This document shows positions 56,819 through 64,000 of a stretch of DNA of 64,000 nt, one piece after another. The position numbers and the translations under genes were made by a program. This DNA is from Oreohelix idahoensis (taxonomy: Eukaryota; Mollusca; Gastropoda; Stylommatophora; Oreohelicidae): positions 333,501 through 397,500 of the forward strand of contig JAMPIV010000582.1 in assembly GCA_024509875.1 (NCBI GenBank). Reading direction: 5' to 3'. The notes below the pieces were generated by a model. That model did not search any database, was not told the origin of the DNA, and saw only the letters and a list, made by a program, of their open reading frames with translations. The stretch's first letter is position 1. The number at the start of each line of letters is the position of its first letter.

Positions 56819-57245
56819 TCATAACCCTCCACTCCCAAAGGAGCATAGGCCCTCAACAAACACATGCCAAGTCCTCATGTCACGTGCCATCATCTCAAGT
56901 TCTTTCCACGTTCTCCTTATCATTTTCACCTCATTTTCCAGCTCTCTTCTCCATGTGCTTCTTGGTCTACCTCTGCCTCTCTTGCCCTGGGGGTTCCAGA
57001 ACAAGGACTGCCTTGTAATGCTATCAACAGGTTTCCTCAGTGTGTGTCCTATCCATCGCCATCTTCTCATTTCTTGTTCCACTGGCACTTGTCTAGTTCT
57101 TGTCATCAGTTCCACGTTGGTAACCTTGTCATACCATTTTAATCCTTCTATTCTACGCAAGCACCCATTTATGAAAGTCTGTAGCTTTTTGGTTGTTGTC
57201 TTTGTTGTTCTCCGTGTCTCAGAGCCATACAATAGGACTGACTGA
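56819..57245 (-). pseudogene. LINE-B reverse transcriptase C-terminal end (best preserved copy)
   Basis: The 137-residue minus-strand frame reads KKLQTFINGCLRRIEGLKWY, TNVELMTRTRQVPVEQEMRR, WIGHTLRKPVDSITRQSLFW and GKRGRGRPRSTWRRELE, and ends FVEGLCSF. These are the conserved terminal blocks of a LINE RT, beyond the catalytic palm, which is missing. A CATTCATTCAT stretch at 56807-56822 corresponds to an (AATG)n 3' tail. Other copies are at 430-600, 15960-16110, 24380-24720 and 61262-61440. Confidence 0.85.
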
Positions 57246-57366
57246 CGATTCTACATCTTGTTTTGGTGTTTCTTCAAGTTCAACCCTGTTATCATTAAGT
57301 GCATTTATTCTCATTATTTATAAGAAAGCCGATGTCACTGTAGTTCCGATAGTAATCTCGAACACG

Positions 57367-57510
57367 GACCCTCCATCAGAATCTACTAGCGACTGTCACC
57401 AACGGCTTTCTATCAGGAACTGATCTAAAATCGTGTATTTTAGCTGATCTCGAAAGTGGTGCGGGGACGTGCCACTTTTGATTGGTTATAAAAGTTATAG
57501 GGAATTATTT
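57367..57510. repeat. 144-bp direct repeat, right member
   Basis: See the left member at 56663-56806. The sequence beyond the right end (gatttgcttcctac) differs from that beyond the left member. Confidence 0.93.
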
Positions 57511-57790
57511 GATTTGCTTCCTACTTATCATAAAATTTAACTAAGCCTATGTAAATGAGATGACGTCAATCGTTACTTCGCAACTCCCGCCATAAAAAGG
57601 CTGGACATCTACGACAACATTTTAGTTTCAGTTTCGGTTTATAAATAGCTTTATGTTACTGAAAATATCTTTGTGAAGCCAGGACCGGCTCTAAGGATTT
57701 CTACTTTAGACTTATGTTTTGTTTATACTTATTTAAATGGGTTAGTTAGCACGGATTATGCTATCGTAGTAGGCCATCCGGTCACACTGC

Positions 57791-58289
57791 AGCCATAAGG
57801 TGGATAACTAAAACTTCATTAACAAAGGCTATCATTGTGTCCGACTCTCAGTCCATGCTTCGGAAGGTTCAAAGTGGTTGGTTGCGGCATGAATGGAAAA
57901 CATTCATAGAAGCTTCTATTCTACAAGAGCTGGTGTGGATATACTGTCCTGGTAATGCTGGGGTGTGTGGTAATGAAAGAGCTGACAGACTAGCATCAAG
58001 AGCACCCATAGTGGGGACACTGGATATGGATAAGGGAGATATACTGAGAACAATTAATGATCGCCTGTTAGAGAATGACACTGCAATAGATGAATCATCA
58101 AGGTTAAGACTGTTGGAATTTGGCATCAAACGTAAAGCTAGTAGAGATGGACGTATGAGAGGATGCATCCGTCGCGTTTACAACCAGCGAGCTACAGGAA
58201 CAATTAGCATTCACACTCTTCGACATATACTGATGGAGACTGAGCACCTATGGGTTTGCCCGGAGCGCAATGAGGTCAATTCTGCATAA
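57791..58289 (+). pseudogene. LINE-R copy 1: RNase H second half
   Basis: The frame continues the RNase H domain after the nested insertion: VSDSQSMLRK with a catalytic Asp, then WIYCPGNAGVCGNERADRLA with the final Asp. The normal His of the GHAGV motif is Asn here, unlike copy 2. The Cys-poor tail (RGCIRRVYNQRATG, HTLRHILMETEHLWVCPE) matches copy 2 closely. The first half of the domain lies at 55831-55970, with frame errors. Confidence 0.8.
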
Positions 58290-58305
58290 CAATAACCTGC
58301 AAGTG

Positions 58306-58760
58306 GTGGTGGTTACGGAACAGAAAAATCTGATCTTTGGGAAAATCTAGACCGTCAAGTTGTTTTGTCACTATTAGACAGAAGCTGTTGAGTCTTCGTG
58401 CTAATGGTCTGCCTTCCAATGTTGGAAGTATGGGTATCTGTGTACTAGTACTTGGGTAGGTACTCTTCACCAAGTGACAGTTTTTTCGCGTGGCTTTGGT
58501 TGGGTTTTGCCTCTTACTGATGGCTGCAATAGGGTTTACGTATCGTACGCGTGTATATACTTTGTACTACGCATTAATATGCCGCAATACGCCAGCGTTG
58601 GTAACTACGCGTGTTACTGGTGAAGTTACCAACAGCTCCCCAATTTCGTCGTTTTTACCTCTGGGAAGAATAATATAATGAAGGCCTCAAAGGTACTCAG
58701 ATAATGTATCCTATGAATGTGGTGTCAATGTGTTGTCTGTTGTAGCTTGAAATGGGTTTT
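58306..58760. other. No feature recognised
   Basis: No recognisable motif. The short frame at 58490-58678 is unassigned. Confidence 0.4.
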
Positions 58761-58799
58761 TAATATTGAATGTTTTTTTCACGCTACAGATTCTACTGA

Positions 58800-58930
58800 C
58801 GTTGAACATTCAAGTATATTATGAAGTCTAACTTATCCAGATTACGTTTGGGACAAGTCAAGTTTACGAAAATGTAATGGCTGACGCACTTTCTCGAAAT
58901 CCTGCTGAGTCAAGTGAAAAGAAATTCTAA
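58800..58930 (+). pseudogene. Gypsy-type RNase H end remnant
   Basis: One frame at 58871-58930 reads NVMADALSRNPAESSEKKF and then stops. The ADALSR motif marks the end of the RNase H domain in Ty3/gypsy pol proteins. Just upstream another frame has LSRLRLGQVKF, resembling the preceding strand. Nothing else of the element was identified. Confidence 0.5.
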
Positions 58931-59640
58931 TTCATGCGTTAAAGGACGACGAACGTTTACTCAATCAAAGACAGTTGGCCATGTTCGTGTCCATGAATAT
59001 CTACTATCAAATTGAGATTGAACTCTACGTACATTCTTAAAGATTCCGTATTACAACGTCATGTTACACGGCAGATGTGTTATGAACTCGAGGCATACGA
59101 ATAACACGTCCAAGAAACTTGCAATGAACTACCGTATGTTTACATTCTGCGCATAAACGTTACGATGTTCCACGAGACTTATTTCAAGTTGTCATTTATC
59201 AACGTTTGGACCTGTGTTTTCAATTCTGTAAGTATAATCAATATTATCATTGTGGTTAATGCAACGTTATGTGGTAGTATAAGCATTTATGGTGTAAGAA
59301 AAATGAATGGCGTAACAGTGTTCATAGTTATGTTAAAAAATAAGGTTAAATGAAACTAAAAGGAAGCGTATTATTCATTTACAAGTCTTATACACTACCT
59401 TGATTTCGTATACCGAATTATACGAACACTAGTGCTATTCCAAACGATTGCTGGAACTTACTCTATCTAAGAAATCCTTCCATATGAAATATCGCATACG
59501 TTATATCAAGTATGCTGGCGGGCAGCTTCCCTCCCAGTGGCAAATGACTGCCTTTCCGGGGTTTATAACGACTGATGTTATTTAATACCCTGTCTTTATT
59601 TTGTTTCTCTCTCTTATTTTTTCAGGAGATGTCTTTTGAA
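58931..59640. other. No clear feature
   Basis: AT-rich sequence, possibly further gypsy debris. A polypyrimidine stretch ending tttttcag at 59615-59625 resembles a splice acceptor. Confidence 0.3.
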
Positions 59641-59645
59641 TAATA

Positions 59646-59735
59646 ATGGCGGCGACAAAGTCAAAAGTACAGTCACCACGAAGAAGCTTGTGTACAAAGG
59701 ACAGCCAACATACACTGTCTTTTGCGTTTCAATGA
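59646..59735 (+). other. Short ORF after a splice-acceptor-like site
   Basis: A 29-codon frame begins MAATKSKVQSPRRS with a favourable start context (aataatggcgg) and lies 20 bases after tttttcag. Its TGA is in the target site of LINE-R copy 2 and was there before that insertion. It could be a remnant of a host or viral-like exon, or chance. No homology was recognised. Confidence 0.15.
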
Positions 59736-59747
59736 ATTAATCAACGG

Positions 59748-60240
59748 ACATTTGCTGATGATATACTCATTTACAGAACTGTCTCTGGCAGACACGAAAT
59801 GGTTAATAGCATACATGGGACACTACAGGGGGTGTCTAAATGGTGCGAGGAAACTGGCTCCAAAGTCAATCCCTACAAGGCCTGCGTGATGTGGTGCTCC
59901 TTGAACAACTCCATTGTGAAAGCAGACCTCACAGATATTACTCTCAATGGACAGAGGATTGAAAGGCAAGAAAAGCTGAAATACCTCGGAGTTACATTTG
60001 ATCGCGGGCTCTCGTATAAGTACCATGTTGAACAAATCACACAGAAATGCCGGAGAGGTCTAGCGGCCTTAAGAATAATGGCTGCGGCGCGTCTGGAGCA
60101 GAGATTAATGTTTCTTCTTTATCAAAAGCTAGTCATATCGGTCATTGAGTATGGGCTGGGAATACTCACGCTGTCAGTAACACAATGTGAATGACTAGAA
60201 CGCATTCAGAATGAAGGGATGCGCATAATCGACATAGCCC
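59748..60240 (+). pseudogene. LINE-R copy 2: reverse transcriptase end
   Basis: The frame is open from the left end of the element: FADDILIYRTVSG with the catalytic Asp pair, then WCEETGSKVNPYKACVM. LKYLGVTFDRGLSY and QKLVISVIEYGLGI follow. A TGA at 60192 sits where CGA (Arg) is expected, and the frame is lost before 60245. N-terminal RT and endonuclease are absent. Confidence 0.8.
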
Positions 60241-60244
60241 AATT

Positions 60245-61219
60245 GTGACATTGAGGTATATGCTTGGAGTGCTGTCGATTAAATACAGATATGCAATGGC
60301 CCAAGCAAAAGCCTATATGCGAGTATCCACAGACAAATGGCACCCTCTGCATGGTAACATAGCTGACATTAAGGGAGCCAGAATAAAGAGAGGAATGTCA
60401 TGGATGGCACAGGCAGAGATAACGATCAAACAGGTAGCCACAGTATATATATTCAAGGGAGAAGAGTGGAGTATGTCAGATGAGAACTGGATTAACTACC
60501 AGCATGTAATCATCAGCCTTGGCAGAGAGTGTAGAAATTGGGAGAATGCAAAAGCAGAATTGGAAATTAATCAACTGATACATGATCATTCCTGGAATGA
60601 TGATGCCGTTGTGTATACAGATGGGTCTGTGATCCGTGGTGAGAAATCCGGTTGGGGCTTCTCTGCTCGGGTGCAGGGCAGAATCGTCGCCGAACATAGC
60701 GGGGCTTATAAGATAACAACTTCCAGCATGAGAATGGAGGTCGAGGTTGTTACTGCAGCCTTAAGGTGGATAACTGAAACTTCATTAACAAGGGCTATCA
60801 TTATGTCCGACTCTCAGTCCATGCTTCGGAAGGTTCAAAGTGGTTGATTGCGGCATGAATAGAAAACATTCATAGAAGCTTCCAGTCTACAAGAGCTGGT
60901 GTGGATATACTGTCCTGGTCATGCTGGGGTATGTGGTAATGAAAGAGCTGACAGATTAGCATCAAGAGCACCCATAGTGGGGACACTGGATATGGATAAG
61001 GGAGATATACTGAGAACAAGTAATGATCGCCTGTTAGAGAATGACACTGCAATAGATGAATCATCAAGGTTAAGACTGTTGGAATTTGGCATCAAACGTA
61101 AGGCTAGTAGAGATGGACGTATGAGAGGATGCATCCGTCGCGTTTACAACCAGCGAGCTACAGGAACAGTTAGCATTCACACTCTTCGACATATACTGAT
61201 GGAGACTGAGCACCTATAG
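60245..61219 (+). pseudogene. LINE-R copy 2: RNase H domain with two nonsense changes
   Basis: The frame reads LGVLSIKYRYAMAQAKAYMR, then the RNase H residues: Asp in VVYTDGSVI, Glu in SSMRMEVEVV, Asp in IIMSDSQSML, and PGHAGVCGNERADRLAS. Two stops near 60844 and 60858 fall where copy 1 has Trp (TGG to TGA and TGG to TAG). After them the frame continues (60899-61219) through NDRLLENDTAIDESS and GCIRRVYNQRATG. A third stop at 61217 replaces the Trp of HLWVC. Confidence 0.85.
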
Positions 61220-61261
61220 GTTTGCCCGGAGTGCAATGATGTCAATTCTGTATAACAATGA

Positions 61262-61440
61262 ATTAATCAACGTCTTTTAGCTTCCCAAGAAGCATAAGCC
61301 TTCAACAAACGCATGTCATGTTCTCCTGTCACGTGCCATCAGTCCAAGTTATGTCCATGTCTCGCTCATAATTTTTATTGATGTCTCCAGTTATCTCCCC
61401 ATGTGGTTTTGGTCTGTCTCTGCACTGCATTTTTACTTTT
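61262..61440 (-). pseudogene. LINE-B 3' end, target of LINE-R copy 2
   Basis: The sequence parallels 56825-57000: aggagcataggccctcaaca there and agaagcataagccttcaaca here, then tcacgtgccatca, and gtcta- or gtctgcctctgc-like words. It is degraded, with no open frame. Confidence 0.6.
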
Positions 61441-61669
61441 GCAATATTATAATTCATATCTTTCTCGAACTGTTTTACTGTCGCTAATCCTGTTTTCTGT
61501 TTCGCCCCCTCATGGTTTACCACTAATGTATGTGTATTTTTGACGTGATTAAAATAGCATAGTTGCATTTGCTGACACCTTATACAAGGTAAGCCTTTTA
61601 TACGTACGTCGATTTCTGATCTCCGCACCACAAAGATAGTTTACCACTCGTGGATATCTTCACAATGCC

Positions 61670-61707
61670 TGACGTCATCTGCTTATATCTATAAGCAGAT
61701 GACGTCA
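61670..61707. other. Perfect 38-bp palindrome with CRE-like ends
   Basis: Arms of 18 bp (TGACGTCATCTGCTTATA) are exact inverted copies around a TC centre. Each arm begins with TGACGTCA, the consensus cAMP-response element. Outside, TTCACAAT and ATTGTGAA extend the symmetry with a few mismatches. Confidence 0.95.
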
Positions 61708-61794
61708 AATATTGTGAAAATTCAGATTCGGATGGAGCTGAGCTTTAATTTGACGAAGCAAACATAATTTTAACATAAAATTAATATAAGATAC

Positions 61795-62052
61795 CGTTAC
61801 ACGCCCATTGATGCATATTAGGAATCTGGTGTTAGGCCCATATTTGCTTGTCCATCGGCACACTAGGGGTGATGTGGTCAGCATCACGCCGGCCGCCTTA
61901 ACCTTCCCAGAGTTGCTCTGGTACCCAATTTTTGAGGCTGCGACGACCCCGGAGCCGTTTGCGGTCAAGAAAATACCTCCTCAACTGGGGATCGAACCAT
62001 GGACCACCGTGCTAGGAGGCCAGTGCACTAACCACTGCGCTACCACGGCTCC
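61795..62052 (-). repeat. SINE-B copy, near full length
   Basis: The minus strand begins ggagccgtggtagcgcagtg (A-box-like), then ccatggttcgatccccag (B box), then the shared body (gaccgcaaacggctccgggg, ggcgtgatgctgaccacatc) and the end gggcgtgtaacggtatctta. This is the best copy for a consensus. Confidence 0.93.
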
Positions 62053-63725
62053 CAATATTAATATAATATTACCCTAATTCGTGTCTTACCAAAAGTACGT
62101 AGTGTACGTAGTGAAGTATCCTGTACCCTTCACTCTGAGGGTGGGGTCAATAGTTGTTTCTGTTCTGTATTCGGTTCTGATTTAGGAATGTACTGTAACG
62201 AACGAAAAGACCATATTTTTTTCAGAAATAACAACATGATCGTGCCTGAGTGTAAGTGCTGATCAAAAATATTTGACATTTTTAAGGTAAGTCAACGAAG
62301 CAATGGACCGGCATTGAATAAACTGATATCTGATTGGCTTAGAGAACATTCACTGATCAATTATCGTCGTGTGACCTACTCCACTTCACGGACTGTCAAA
62401 ATGTTTTGATAGATCAACCGCTATTTCATATCGCCTGGTCGCTTTGAACGAACTAAATGATCATCGATGCCTACCTGTGGTAAACGCTTATGAATACAAG
62501 CCAGTTTAAACTGCCGTATATTATTCAGTGCGTGAAATTTATTTATGAAAAGTCTGTTAGATTTATTGATGTGAGATAACTGTATCCGTATAGCGTACAC
62601 TTTCAGTGTTAGCTATTCGTGAGTTGAAAAGCATATTAAGTAAAATATATTGCTGGATGATATGTCCCTCCCCTATACTTTTTCCTCACTTGTTTTGTCA
62701 TTCAGTCTTCGTAATATGAAAGAAGGTTCTTGGCTTGTAAGGTCACATCAAACATGTCATTGTAGATATTCTCTAATCTTGCGCGTAGTATTAGAAGCTG
62801 CAGAAAGTGTACACAGGAATTCTAATTATGTAACGCGAATCAAGAAGCCACATAGACAGAGCCTTATAGGGCTTAGTAAGACAAAACAATGCATGACACT
62901 AGAAAAATGTGCAATCACAATAATTTTAAAAGTACTTGCCCCTCTCTATAATGAGCAGGAGAACTCATGATCACACATAGTCCAGAGTAGACAGCTGGCA
63001 ACTTGAACCACATACTTGTACCTCAAAAGTGTACCACAAACGGGTACCTCAAACTGAGAGAAAATAAATGCCTCTTCTAAGTATAGGTTATCCTGACAAG
63101 AGAATCAGGCGCCCTCCACGTCCAATTCACTACTTCATTTTCCTTAGAAACTTTACCACACCCTGAGTATTAATGTTAAACCCAGTGAGTCGGATGAATG
63201 TGTGTTTGGACAGTAGAAAACGACAACGACATTATTTTAACATGTTTGAATATACACATAAACGTATTAAAATGTTAATAGAATAAATATGTTCACTAGG
63301 GTGTCATCATCATCCATTCCCTGCTCCACATGGAGCCTGGGGCTAATTTTGCTTTTGGGTTCTTTGTGAGGAAGCAGTCACCAGATCTTGCTGTGGTGGC
63401 TCATGAATCCAATTATTTTATATGCTGAGGTTCCCAACCTCGTTTGCACCTGTACATCCACAACCAATTTACACTTGTTAAATGAAAAAAATATGAAATG
63501 AAACAATGTACATATTACAACTTACCCCGATTACCGGGAATGAAGTTACAGGCTTCTTGCAATGGAAAAAAACTTCCGTATAATGTCGGACCACTGGTTT
63601 TAAGAGGGTGTCTTATAGGTGGTCGGGGTATTACTTTAATTATAATCCCACTGTTATTCTGTATGTAGGTTCCTGGGAATCGTGGTTTCCACTAATATCA
63701 TCTCATCCTCTCAACCCGTAACCTG
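62053..63725. other. No gene recognised; weak SINE-like patch
   Basis: AT-rich sequence. At 63305-63425 the words catcatcatcc, ccacatggagcc and gtggtggctc loosely resemble an inverted SINE-A 3' end. The 106-codon frame at 62650-62970 has no recognised motif. Confidence 0.35.
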
Positions 63726-63732
63726 TCATGGG

Positions 63733-63978
63733 TCATAGGGGTGCCATGGTGGAAGCATCAGCAGACAGGGTCCTCCACTCCTCTCTATCCTCAGCGATGC
63801 GTACAAGTGTGGAAAAACCGTGTCCTGCCCATTCTTTGATGTTATCAGCCCAGGATTTTCTTTGCCTTCCTCTTCTCCGTTTACCTTCGACTGTTCCCTG
63901 AAGGATCGTTTTCGAAAGGGAGTCATGACGAGTTACATGCCCAAACCAGGCAAACTTTCGACGTTTCGCCACTGACAA
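63733..63978 (-). pseudogene. LINE-A type reverse transcriptase C-terminal end
   Basis: The minus-strand frame reads KRRKFAWFGHVTRHDSLSKT, ILQGTVEGKRRRGRQRKSW, then DNIKEW and EDREEWRTL. This is the canonical GH-R, GKR-RGRQR and D..W ending of a LINE RT. The element continues beyond the right edge of the window, so its RT core could not be judged. Confidence 0.85.
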
Positions 63979-64000
63979 AAGTGGTTCTTGGTGGCCTGCA

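Larger units (their letters stand above)
55976..57786. mobile_element. TG...CA insertion in LINE-R copy 1, itself carrying a LINE-B end
   Basis: The insert starts TGTGGCCGTTCGGTCACA and ends GGCCATCCGGTCACA, with CTGC (or ACTGC) duplicated at both sides (55971-55975 and 57786-57790). A TATA-like cataaaaaggctgg word lies at 57591-57604. Inside are a 144-bp direct repeat pair and, between its members, a LINE-B end. It is probably an LTR enlarged by secondary insertion. Confidence 0.7.
54972..58295 (+). mobile_element. LINE-R copy 1 (RNase H end), split by two insertions
   Basis: The LINE pieces at 54972-55119, 55831-55970 and 57791-58295 are colinear with 60476-61256 of copy 2. CCTGCAAGTG occurs on both sides (54962-54971 and 58296-58305), so the ends are fixed. 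The element is 5'-truncated before the RT palm and ends in a short cataacaataa tail. The insertions at 55125-55825 and 55976-57786 came later. Confidence 0.88.
59747..61256 (+). mobile_element. LINE-R copy 2, 5'-truncated, with 16-bp target duplication
   Basis: AATGAATTAATCAACG flanks it exactly at 59731-59746 and 61257-61272. The element starts inside the RT palm (TFADDILIY) and ends ttctgtataac. It covers RT thumb, linker and RNase H. The right flank is a LINE-B fragment, so the target was already a repeat. Long perfect duplications indicate a relatively recent TPRT insertion. Confidence 0.93.

Overview
The window reads as animal (metazoan) nuclear DNA made almost entirely of transposable-element debris. 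It is AT-rich, with long microsatellites, several SINE families with RNA polymerase III-type heads, and many 5'-truncated non-LTR retrotransposons. I found no convincing host protein-coding gene, rRNA, true tRNA or CRISPR array. The mix of an RTE-type element, jockey-like RT/RNase H elements and a gypsy element of Gmr1 type fits a lophotrochozoan, most likely a mollusc. That is a family-level impression and cannot be proved from the window.

Layout. 1-1130: two joined LINE 3' ends and an ACT-rich satellite, repeated nearly identically at 15864-16652. The 14.7 kb between these two copies differs in texture. It holds an insertion-rich, badly degraded full-length RTE copy (1150-4760, minus), unrecognised sequence, a Ty3/gypsy element with integrase ahead of reverse transcriptase (8286-13083), and more unrecognised sequence. 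16110-19815: the ACT satellite, invaded by a LINE end (17594-18236) and a probable solo LTR (18270-18939). 20-29 kb: SINEs, microsatellites, LINE ends and a hAT-like unit (24982-25874) enclosing an RTE fragment. 29790-31918: about 78 copies of a 27-bp satellite. 32110-33963: a jockey-like RT/RNase H element. 34-42 kb: SINE-rich, with a jockey-like endonuclease fragment. 42668-44719: an internally deleted hAT transposon with 8-bp target duplications, sitting in another repeat. 47514-53233: a full-length RTE element with 11-bp target duplications, broken by one extra base and a nested 2.4 kb TG...CA insertion. 54972-58295 and 59747-61256: two copies of one RT/RNase H LINE, the first split by two TG...CA insertions. 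61-64 kb: a perfect palindrome, a SINE and a LINE end.

How the parts relate. Target-site duplications let the order of insertions be read in several places: LTR-like elements inside LINEs, LINE inside LINE remnant, hAT inside an LTR-like element, and LTR inside satellite. The jockey-like, RTE and LINE-R families supply endonuclease, RT and RNase H activities that the SINEs would need in trans, but every copy here is broken. The most notable biology is the IN-before-RT gypsy element. I saw no clear sign of an undescribed host system. All family assignments come from reading motifs, not from database searches.
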